Shown in pieces: positions 34,196-41,294 of a stretch of DNA of 64,000 nucleotides. Origin of the DNA: DATKEJ01 sp963768715 (GTDB taxonomy: Bacteria; Bacteroidota; Rhodothermia; Rhodothermales; DATKEJ01); the NCBI GenBank assembly GCA_963768715.1, contig CAVYJC010000006.1, positions 62,001 through 126,000 of the forward strand, in the 5' to 3' direction. Numbering within the stretch: the stretch's first letter is position 1; the number at the start of each line of letters is the position of its first letter. Under the pieces are notes generated by a model. That model was not told the DNA's origin. It did not search any database and saw nothing but the letters and a program-made list of their open reading frames with translations. A program made the position numbers and the translations under genes.

Positions 34196-34750
34196 ATGAC
34201 GCAGGTTATATATGCGATCGCGGCGCTCGGTATTGTAGCCGTCATCGCCTTGTCGATGCAGCGATCGAGTGGGAAGAGTGAGCAGACCGTATACACCAAC
34301 GAAGTGCTGACGCAGCTCGTCACGGTCGGCCGGGACGTCGTTGACGACATCGCGCGCCAGAATCTGCCGTTTGATGCTGCCGTGGATCCCGAGCGACTTC
34401 CCTCGAGTGCCACCTATCCGTATGTGCACGACCCAAACGGGCTTACCGGAACCAGCTCCAGTGAATGGGGCAATTGTGCGAGTTTTGAATTGTGCAAGGA
34501 CATTGACGATTTCGATCAATTGGAAGTTCAGGGCGAACGCAACGGCCTGGAGTACACAGCAACCATTTCGGTTCGCTATGCCGTCGAGGATGATCCCAAC
34601 AGCACACCCACGGATTTCGGAGGCAGAAGCTTTGCCAAAGAGATTACAGTTACTGTCGAGACGGACGCCATACAGGTAAATGGGGAGCCTATTTCCGCTT
34701 CCTACAGCAGGGTACTTACCTACCCACGCATCACGAATTACACCTACTAG
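34196..34750 (+). CDS. Pilin-like protein A2 (PilV-like)
   Basis: 184 residues. The N-terminus MTQVIYAIAALGIVAVIALSMQRSSG is nearly that of A1, followed by the shared YTNEVLTQLVTVGRDVVDDI and NLPFDAA blocks. Its soluble domain aligns with A1 through DDFDQLEVQGERNGLEYTA and the closing VLTYPRITNYTY, then stops, with no glycine tail. No prepilin-peptidase motif. Two Cys (NCASFELCKDIDDFD), also present in A1, could form a disulfide. It begins a three-gene operon with B2 30 nt downstream. The two A proteins are clear paralogues but well diverged, so this operon duplication is older than the C2/C3 one. Confidence 0.75.
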   Translation: MTQVIYAIAALGIVAVIALSMQRSSGKSEQTVYTNEVLTQLVTVGRDVVDDIARQNLPFDAAVDPERLPSSATYPYVHDPNGLTGTSSSEWGNCASFELCKDIDDFDQLEVQGERNGLEYTATISVRYAVEDDPNSTPTDFGGRSFAKEITVTVETDAIQVNGEPISASYSRVLTYPRITNYTY

Positions 34751-34780
34751 TCATCGCGGGAGGCGCCGCAAGACAAAGCC

Positions 34781-35359
34781 ATGCAGAACTGGATTGCCCA
34801 ATTAGTCGCAGTGGTCGTCGCTGGAACCGTCATTTTCATTATTGCAGCCGTAAACCTGCGGGTTCAACGGGGGGCAGTTGCCACGACGCAATATCAGGCA
34901 TCGAAAACAAACGAGGTCGACCTCGTCGGCCTCATCGATCGCGACTTCCGAAACATCGGGTCAAGCTACCCGAACTTCTCGCTTGACCCCAACGCTGCGA
35001 TTATCGCATTCGACTCTTCCGGAACTTTCGCGTTCTGGGGTCAGACCAAGAGAGGATTTGCGCCGGATTCCATACGATACAGTTGGTCGCAAACAGGCAC
35101 CGTGTTGGTCGATTCGGCCTATGTGCCCGCCTACTCGATCTCGCGCACCGTCAACGGCGTTCCGGCGGGAGGCAGCGCGGGATCGGTCACGAGTTTCAGT
35201 CTGCGGTTGCTGGACAACGACGGCAATGGTATCGCTGCGCTGTCAGATACCAGGCAGATTGAGGTCAATCTCAGCATCGTCTCTTCCCTGGGTGCAAACG
35301 CGTACACCGGGACGAACGATTGGCAGACCGTCATCCGCCCGACAGCGCTCGCCCGCTGA
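34781..35359 (+). CDS. Pilin-like protein B2 (PilW-like)
   Basis: 192 residues, paralogue of B1. It has the N-terminal helix MQNWIAQLVAVVVAGTVIFIIAAVN, the shared LRVQRGAVATTQYQASKTNEVDL segment, DRDFRNIGSSYPNF and the C-terminal RQIEVNLSIVSSLG and DWQTVIRPTALA blocks. Conservation is strongest right after the helix and in the last 40 residues, consistent with packing into an assembled structure. No signal peptidase or prepilin-peptidase site was recognised. It lies 30 nt after A2 and 27 nt before C2. Confidence 0.75.
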   Translation: MQNWIAQLVAVVVAGTVIFIIAAVNLRVQRGAVATTQYQASKTNEVDLVGLIDRDFRNIGSSYPNFSLDPNAAIIAFDSSGTFAFWGQTKRGFAPDSIRYSWSQTGTVLVDSAYVPAYSISRTVNGVPAGGSAGSVTSFSLRLLDNDGNGIAALSDTRQIEVNLSIVSSLGANAYTGTNDWQTVIRPTALAR

Positions 35360-35386
35360 TACGACAATATGTATTAGGACATTACC

Positions 35387-36670
35387 ATGGGTTCTTACGC
35401 TTACATTCTCGCCGCTGCCTTCGTGCTGACCGGGAGCGTCATTCTCCTCAGCCAGCATCAAAACACAAACCGGGCCGATGTCGATCTCGGGCTGGTCCAG
35501 ATGAAACAGGAGGCGCGCGATGCCGCAGTCAGCGGCCTGAACGTAACCATACGCAAACTGGCTGACGAACAAGGTCCCTGGGACACGCCGTCCGATTTCG
35601 AGGCGCCGCTGTATCAGTTTGGTGACCGTGGAGCGACATATGAGACCGTTGTGACAATCGTCGACACCGCCGCCGGAGATACCGTCGACGTGGTTTCAAC
35701 CGGGACGAAAGTCTATTCAACGAGAAATGGAAAGGCTCGAGACACCACGCACGTCATCGAAGCAAGAATAGCCCGCGGCTACATTTTCGGCGCTATTCCG
35801 CCCGGATTCCGGTCCGCCATCATGTCGGACAATACCATGCTCGTCCACGGTAATTTCTATGTCAATGCCCTGCTTCCCGGCGTGAACGCAGACATCCACA
35901 CGAACGGCGTCCTGGATACCAGAGGAAACTCCTTTGAGATCCAGGGTATGGGCACCTACACGAACGGTGAACGCGTCTCCAGTCAGCAGGAGGATAACTT
36001 CGTGCCCGACAATGACTGGAACGGCAGTGCGTCGAACGTTTTTCAGCGCGACTCCATTCCGCTGCCGGAATGGCACGAGAACGATTTCCGGACCGATGCG
36101 CAGACGAAGGGCTACTATTCAACTGATCCACTGGTTGTACTGGGGTCGGATTTACAGACAGCGAGCCCACCTGTAACGACGATCGACCAGTTCGCCGAAC
36201 AAATTCTCGGTCTGCCCCCTGGAGATTATGGGACCGAGGAGAATCCTCTCCTAGTGATGGTCGACAATTCAATTACCTTCGACGGGTTGATCCAACTCGA
36301 CGGATACGTGAAGTTTGGATCGACCGGCGACATCGACGTTCAGACTCACAGCCCCAACGACGGACTGTTCATGTCCTATGAACTGGACGAACCGAACCAG
36401 ATCGCAACCACCAACGCGGATATTTTCACAACGGGTGATATTCGCGTTGAGGGCAATGCGACAATCATAGCGACGCTCTATTCTGAAGGCTCGATCACTT
36501 ACTTGGGCGGCACGCACCTGATTGGCGGCCAGGTAGCAAAGGAGACCACATTCCAGGGTGGCGGCACGGTAGACATCGACTGGGTAGGTCCCGGACCGGG
36601 CATCGGGGAGTACTTCGATCCGTATGACGAACCGATTGGACCGGTGATCGTTGCCTATGCGGAATGGTGA
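35387..36670 (+). CDS. Pilin-like protein C2 (PilX-like, beta-helix body)
   Basis: 427 residues. N-terminal helix MGSYAYILAAAFVLTGSVILLSQHQ, then MKQEARDAAVSGLNVTIRKLA in the PilX-like position. The body has strand-turn repeats (DIDVQTHSPNDG, GDIRVEGNATIIATLYSEGS, ITYLGGTHLIGGQVAKE) and ends IGPVIVAYAEW. It closely resembles C3 at 37132 at protein level and over long DNA stretches, indicating recent duplication or gene conversion, whereas C1 is a more distant relative. The variable parts of C2 and C3 cluster in the middle (about 140-260), while the ends are nearly fixed. A heptameric repeat starts 5 bp after the stop. Confidence 0.78.
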   Translation: MGSYAYILAAAFVLTGSVILLSQHQNTNRADVDLGLVQMKQEARDAAVSGLNVTIRKLADEQGPWDTPSDFEAPLYQFGDRGATYETVVTIVDTAAGDTVDVVSTGTKVYSTRNGKARDTTHVIEARIARGYIFGAIPPGFRSAIMSDNTMLVHGNFYVNALLPGVNADIHTNGVLDTRGNSFEIQGMGTYTNGERVSSQQEDNFVPDNDWNGSASNVFQRDSIPLPEWHENDFRTDAQTKGYYSTDPLVVLGSDLQTASPPVTTIDQFAEQILGLPPGDYGTEENPLLVMVDNSITFDGLIQLDGYVKFGSTGDIDVQTHSPNDGLFMSYELDEPNQIATTNADIFTTGDIRVEGNATIIATLYSEGSITYLGGTHLIGGQVAKETTFQGGGTVDIDWVGPGPGIGEYFDPYDEPIGPVIVAYAEW

Positions 36671-36675
36671 CATTT

Positions 36676-36710
36676 AACTTCAAACACCAGACTTCAAACA
36701 CCAAACTTGG
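36676..36710 (+). repeat. Heptameric repeat (AACTTCA/AACACCA words)
   Basis: Five consecutive 7-bp units (AACTTCA, AACACCA, GACTTCA, AACACCA, AACTTGG) follow the C2 stop. The words are the same as in the 33842 element, so the two elements are related. Confidence 0.8.
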
Positions 36711-36920
36711 GTTCAGGATTGTGTCGGAGTTAGTTCGGTTTGGGGTCGTTTGTAGATAGAAATTGATCTTCGTCCGGGCGACTTAACCCGCCGTTGAGAC
36801 CGCAGGACGTTTCCAGTGAGCGATGGAGTCTCGACTGACGACAGTCGAGCAGTGAGCATTTATGACTCGGGAATGAACTCCTGAATCAACGCAGGGGATC
36901 TCTTCCGGAAAATAGTAAGA

Positions 36921-36964
36921 GTTAACTAGCCTTATGCCATGCGATCTGCCTCAAACAGATCGCA
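36921..36964 (+). promoter_or_regulatory. AACTAGCC motif and perfect hairpin in the C3 leader
   Basis: GTTAACTAGCC lies at 36921-36931. It is followed by a 9-bp perfect stem with arms TGCGATCTG (36940-36948) and CAGATCGCA (36956-36964) and the loop CCTCAAA. The element sits about 170-210 nt upstream of the C3 start and could be an operator or a leader-RNA structure. Confidence 0.45.
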
Positions 36965-37131
36965 CCCTCGAGCTTCGCATGTACAGCGAGTAAGCGACAA
37001 GTCAGGTTGCCCAGACCACCTGCGACAATTTGAATCTTAGCGCTCTCGACCGTCGAAGCACTAACCGCAGCACTAGCCACCAGCCTGTAGTCGGTCCCGC
37101 CGCAACAGGCGCCACCAAACCCAAGGATACG

Positions 37132-38418
37132 ATGGGATCCTACGCGTACCTCTTAGCCGCCGCCTTCGTAGTGACAGGCAGCATGATTCTCCTTAGCCAG
37201 CACCAGAACACCAACAGAGCCGACGTCGATCTCGGCCGCATTCAGATGAAGCAGGAGGCGCGCGATGCCGCCGTCAGCGGCCTGAACGTGACCATCCGCA
37301 AACTGGCTGACGAACAAGGTCCCTGGGACACGCCGTCCGACTTCGAGGCGCCGTTGTATCAGTTTGGTGACCGCGGAGCAACATATGAGACCGTTGTGAC
37401 CATCGTCGACACCGCCGCCGGAGATACCGTCGACGTGGTTTCTACGGGCACAAAAGTCTATACAACGAGGCGAGGCGCAGGTCGAGACACCACGCACGTC
37501 ATCGAAGCAAGAATAGCCCGCGGCTACATTTTCGGCGCTATCCCACCCGGATTCCGATCCGCCATCATGTCGGACAATACGCTGCTGATCCACGGTGACT
37601 TCTCAGTCAACGCGCTGCTTCCCGGCCAGAATGCCGACATTCACACCAACGGCACGCTGGACGCGCGGGGAAACTCGTTTCTCGTGGAGGGTATGGGCAC
37701 ATACACTGGCAGCGAGCGCGTGTCGAGACAGCAAGAGGACAACTTTGTCCCCGACAACGACTGGAACGGCAGTGCGTCGAACGTTTTTCAGCGCGACTCC
37801 ATTCCGCTGCCGGAATGGCACGAAGACGAGTTCCGCACCGATGCGCAAGCGCGAGGGTATTACACAACGGATGCAATGCTTGTCGAGGGTTCGGCATTGC
37901 AGTCAGCGAGCCCTCCCATAACGACAATAGACCAGTTCGCCGAACAGTTTCTCGGTCTGCCCCCCGGAGACTATGGCACCGACCCGGACCATCCTTTTCT
38001 CGTGATGGTCGACAACGAGCTGACCTTCGATGGTTTGATCGACCTCGACGGGTACGTCACCTGGGGATCGACCGGCGACATCGACGTCCAGACCCACAGC
38101 CCCAACGACGGCCTGTTCATGTCCTACGATCTTGACGAACCGAACAAGATCGCAACGACCAACGCCAACATCTTTACGACAGGTGACATCCGCGTCGAGG
38201 GGAACGCGACCATCATCGCGACGCTGTACTCGGAGGGTTCCATCACTTATTTGGGCGGCACGCACTTGATCGGCGGTCAGGTGGCCAAGGAAACCACCTT
38301 CCAGGGCGGCGGTACCGTAGACATCGACTGGGTCGGACCCGGGCCGGGCATCGGAGAATACTTCAATCCCTACGACGAACCGATTGGGCCGGTGATTATT
38401 GCCTACGCGGAATGGTAG
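37132..38418 (+). CDS. Pilin-like protein C3 (recent duplicate of C2)
   Basis: 428 residues from the ATG at 37132, which has AAGGA 6 nt upstream and begins MGSYAYLLAAAFVVTGSMILL, exactly parallel to C2. An in-frame ATG-less extension upstream to 37030 is hydrophilic and unsupported. The sequence follows C2 along its whole length, including MKQEARDAAVSGLNVTIRKLA, the NDWNGSASN block and GPGPGIGEYFNPYDEPIGPV, and ends IIAYAEW. It stands alone without A and B partners, so it may use those of the second operon or be an alternative tip or variant subunit. Its own long leader suggests separate regulation. Confidence 0.77.
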   Translation: MGSYAYLLAAAFVVTGSMILLSQHQNTNRADVDLGRIQMKQEARDAAVSGLNVTIRKLADEQGPWDTPSDFEAPLYQFGDRGATYETVVTIVDTAAGDTVDVVSTGTKVYTTRRGAGRDTTHVIEARIARGYIFGAIPPGFRSAIMSDNTLLIHGDFSVNALLPGQNADIHTNGTLDARGNSFLVEGMGTYTGSERVSRQQEDNFVPDNDWNGSASNVFQRDSIPLPEWHEDEFRTDAQARGYYTTDAMLVEGSALQSASPPITTIDQFAEQFLGLPPGDYGTDPDHPFLVMVDNELTFDGLIDLDGYVTWGSTGDIDVQTHSPNDGLFMSYDLDEPNKIATTNANIFTTGDIRVEGNATIIATLYSEGSITYLGGTHLIGGQVAKETTFQGGGTVDIDWVGPGPGIGEYFNPYDEPIGPVIIAYAEW

Positions 38419-38429
38419 GAGTCAATTCA

Positions 38430-38560
38430 AACTTCAGAATGCAAAACGCAAAATGGACCAGCGGGCATTCGACAAAGTGAATCCGGTTCCGGGGACTGGC
38501 AGCTGACGTCGTTCTTCACCTTCACTTTTCGTTTTGCCTTTTGTCTTTTGCTTTATGTTT
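38430..38560. repeat. Paired heptameric repeats in opposite orientation
   Basis: Four heptamers at 38430-38457 (AACTTCA, GAATGCA, AAACGCA, AAATGGA) face five at 38526-38560 (TTTTCGT, TTTGCCT, TTTGTCT, TTTGCTT, TATGTTT). The right block read backwards gives CAAAAGGCAAAACG-like words complementary to the left block. The spacer between them is about 68 bp. Confidence 0.75.
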
Positions 38561-38586
38561 GACCGTTTGGATTTGTACAAACGGTC
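38561..38586 (+). promoter_or_regulatory. Perfect 9-bp inverted repeat immediately before the heparinase-like gene
   Basis: The arms GACCGTTTG (38561-38569) and CAAACGGTC (38578-38586) flank the 8-nt GATTTGTA. The repeat ends 5 nt before the ATG at 38592. It could be an operator or an mRNA hairpin covering the ribosome-binding site. Confidence 0.5.
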
Positions 38587-38591
38587 TACTG

Positions 38592-40874
38592 ATGCGCCAA
38601 CTCCTGCTCTCATTCTGCCTTACGTTGTTTTCTTTCGGGCTGCTGCGGGCCCAGATTACAGACAAAGACGTTGATGACTATCTGGTAACGACGCTCGATC
38701 ATGCGCTCGCAACCCAGGACGAGGCGCTCGATCGCTGGAAATCGCTCTACGCCGATCTTGGTGGGACGAACATCGTCCAGGAGCTGATCGGGTATCAGCC
38801 GCCGAATTTTCTCGCGCTGACGGCCGAGATCTCTTCCCACCTGTACCAGAGAACCGGCGACAGGAAATACGCTGAGACCACGCGCGACCTCCTCGTCGAG
38901 ATTCCCAACCTTCGCCGATACTTTCCGGAGAGATTTCGTACTCGAGTCGAGTACAAGATCGGCGTTCCAGCCGTGAACTGGTTTCGGACGCTTCCGGTTT
39001 ATGTGAACGCTTTCCTCGACACGAAAGACTCGGGAGTTTACACGTCCGACGATCTCGCGACCGTTCGGGAAGCGGTTGCCTCGTCCGTGGATATCATCTT
39101 CGCCTACCCGGAGTGGGGCGCGATGAACCGGGCGATGCTTAGAGCCGAGAGCTTCATGGCGGCGTACCGGGCGTTTCCTGATGATCCGGAAGCCGCGAAG
39201 TGGCGGAAGATGGCCGAAATTCTTGCCGACGACAGTATTGGTAAATGGGAAATCGAGGATGCCTCCATTTATCACGCGGTCTGGCTGCACGCGTATGTGG
39301 GCTACCTGGACCTGGCAGATCGGAGTGATGTTTTCGATTCACCGATCTTTCGCTTCTATCCCTACTACATCGCGAGCCTTATGACGCCCGATGGGACCCT
39401 GCCCGAATTCGGCGACGGTCGCTGGGGTATGTCACTCGAGGAATACTACGCCGTTCTCGAAAGGGCCGCAAAGGAGTTCCAGTCGCCTGAGTTGAAATGG
39501 GCGGCCGAACGAATGCTCGAGCACATGGGCGGTATCGTTCGAGACGATCATGGCAACATCCAGAAGGGCCCTGCTTTTGAGGAACCGAGCGTCAGCTTCG
39601 CCCGGACGCTGATCGATCGCCGTGCCTTTGGAGATCCGGCCCTCGCACCGCGGCAGCCTTCGTTCAAATCGGGAGACGCACTCGATGAGATCATCTCAAA
39701 GAAGATCGTGTTTCGGTCGGGGTGGAATCCAGACGACGCGTTTCTCCTTCTGAACTACAAGGACGAAGGCTATTCCAGTGTCATGCAGAAGAACTTTCTG
39801 AAGCATGTGCTGGCCGTCGAAGAAGAGAAGATGCACCACGGTCACTCGGATGAGAACGGGATCAGCATGTTCATGAAGAACGGCGCAATCCTGCTCTACG
39901 ACGGCGGCTATCGCCCATATGCCCCCAGCGGCCCATACGGAGCCTGGCGGGCCGACTACTTCCATAATCGGATCGTCGTACGGAATGAGCGAAAAGGGGC
40001 CGATCAGGACTATTTCGACATTTTGAGAAACTCCGGCGCCTACAACGACGCGGTTCGAACGACAAAGATGGACTTCCAGTCGTTCGACCCCGTGGAGTAT
40101 TCGCGTACGCGATTGGATGATCCCAGAACAGGCTATCGATCGGATCGCGTCCTTGTGCGCGACGTGGCGGAGGATTTCTTCGTCATGATCGACGCCGTGA
40201 AATTCGAACGCTCGGACTATTTCACCGTCGCCGACATCCTGCACACACGTCAGATCATAGATTCCGGGACGAACTGGTTCGTAACCCGGTACGACTCTCT
40301 CGGGGGAGCCGATCCAAATCCCGGCAACATGGATCTGCTGGTCGTCTTCCCGCAGGAGCACGACAAAGGTATGGAGTCGGAGACGCGTTCCCAACAGAAC
40401 GAGATCGCACTCTACCAGGGCATTTCACAACATTTCGAGGCGGGCTGGATAGAGCCGTTCGTAACGGTCCTTTTCCCGATCGTCCCCGGTACCGACCCCG
40501 AGATCGTTGCCTCTCGATTCAAGCTGCTCAGAGCCGATCAGGACGCTGTGGCCCTTTCAGTCGAACGCGAAGGCCGAGAGGAGATCATTGGCGTTAAACT
40601 CGATCCCGACCGTGACCTGCTAAAGGAAGATGTTCGTCCGAGATACAACTACGAATCGGGAAAACTGACTTACGGCGATGTCGAAACCGACGCCGATTTC
40701 CTTCACTTCACGGTCGACAATAGTGGAGCGCCACGCTTCGCTGCTACGCATCTCGTCAGACTCGACTATGCCGGAGAGACGATTTTCGACACCCCCGCAA
40801 GCCAGTTCTTCCAGGTTTGGGGAAGATCTGATCGCACGGGAAGAGCAAAGTGGCGAAGGTGGGATAACTATTGA
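38592..40874 (+). CDS. Secreted heparinase II/III-family protein
   Basis: 760 residues from the ATG at 38592, which begins a clean signal peptide (MRQLLLSFCLTLFSFGLLRAQ). An upstream in-frame start at 38541 would translate through the inverted repeat and is less likely. An alpha-helical toroid (about 40-330) precedes a beta-sandwich domain with the family segment HHGHSDENGISMFMKNGAI at about 414 and DGGYRPYAPSG soon after, matching the conserved metal/His region. These proteins eliminate or bind acidic polysaccharides. It is clearly different from the lyase at 7657 (no close identity), so the organism holds at least two. The gene is isolated, with heptameric repeats on both sides. Substrate unknown. 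Confidence 0.82.
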   Translation: MRQLLLSFCLTLFSFGLLRAQITDKDVDDYLVTTLDHALATQDEALDRWKSLYADLGGTNIVQELIGYQPPNFLALTAEISSHLYQRTGDRKYAETTRDLLVEIPNLRRYFPERFRTRVEYKIGVPAVNWFRTLPVYVNAFLDTKDSGVYTSDDLATVREAVASSVDIIFAYPEWGAMNRAMLRAESFMAAYRAFPDDPEAAKWRKMAEILADDSIGKWEIEDASIYHAVWLHAYVGYLDLADRSDVFDSPIFRFYPYYIASLMTPDGTLPEFGDGRWGMSLEEYYAVLERAAKEFQSPELKWAAERMLEHMGGIVRDDHGNIQKGPAFEEPSVSFARTLIDRRAFGDPALAPRQPSFKSGDALDEIISKKIVFRSGWNPDDAFLLLNYKDEGYSSVMQKNFLKHVLAVEEEKMHHGHSDENGISMFMKNGAILLYDGGYRPYAPSGPYGAWRADYFHNRIVVRNERKGADQDYFDILRNSGAYNDAVRTTKMDFQSFDPVEYSRTRLDDPRTGYRSDRVLVRDVAEDFFVMIDAVKFERSDYFTVADILHTRQIIDSGTNWFVTRYDSLGGADPNPGNMDLLVVFPQEHDKGMESETRSQQNEIALYQGISQHFEAGWIEPFVTVLFPIVPGTDPEIVASRFKLLRADQDAVALSVEREGREEIIGVKLDPDRDLLKEDVRPRYNYESGKLTYGDVETDADFLHFTVDNSGAPRFAATHLVRLDYAGETIFDTPASQFFQVWGRSDRTGRAKWRRWDNY

Positions 40875-40877
40875 TGT

Positions 40878-41048
40878 GTCCGAGGTCCGAAGTCCGGGGT
40901 CCGGGGTCGTCTTGAGTATGTTGAGGCGTAGTACCGAGGTGATGCCGCCGAAATCGCTCTGCGCCTAGTGAGCGACGACTGTCGCGATGAATCGGAAACA
41001 CGCCTTGGACTTCGGACGAGACGGACCACGGACCACGGACTTCAGACC
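40878..41048. repeat. Inverted pair of heptameric repeats (GTCCGGG / GGACCAC words)
   Basis: The left block at 40878-40912 uses GTCCGAG, GTCCGAA and GTCCGGG twice. The right block at 41007-41048 uses GGACTTC, GGACGAG, GGACCAC twice and GGACTTC, which read on the other strand give the GTCC-type words. The blocks face each other across about 94 bp. Confidence 0.8.
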
Positions 41049-41064
41049 CTTGATCTGGAACGAC

Positions 41065-41099
41065 ATTTTGCGCTTTGCATTTTGCATTTTGCATTTTCC
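41065..41099 (+). repeat. Heptameric repeat (ATTTTGC word)
   Basis: Five consecutive 7-bp units (ATTTTGC, GCTTTGC, ATTTTGC, ATTTTGC, ATTTTCC) lie 195 bp upstream of the glycosyltransferase. The word resembles the TTTTG words of the 38526 block. Confidence 0.8.
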
Positions 41100-41294
41100 T
41101 GATCCAAACGTCCCCCGATTCTCGCTTTATTTAGTTACCGGAAGACACCGAACTTTTGGGAAGCAGGGGAGATCTGAGCGGCTATTTGTCGCTCGTGAGG
41201 AGGCCAACGTCGCTACCGCGGGGATACACGTCCAACGTTAGAATTCGCACGTATCCCGGCGGCTGCGACTCCAGCAACTAATGGGGGAACAGTT

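Larger units (their letters stand above)
36671..37131. other. 461-bp leader/spacer before the solitary C3 gene
   Basis: No A or B gene precedes C3 and no remnant of one was recognised. The spacer starts with a heptameric repeat (36676-36710). It then carries the AACTAGCC motif, a 9-bp perfect hairpin (36940-36964) and a weaker stem with arms CAGGT and ACCTG (37003-37022). A second CACTAGCCACC-like motif lies at 37071. Confidence 0.6.
40875..41294. other. 420-bp spacer rich in heptameric repeats
   Basis: No gene was recognised. Three heptameric-repeat blocks occupy 40878-40912, 41007-41048 and 41065-41099, described separately. The rest, including the segment just before the glycosyltransferase with GGGGGAA as its ribosome-binding site, shows nothing further. 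Confidence 0.65.
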
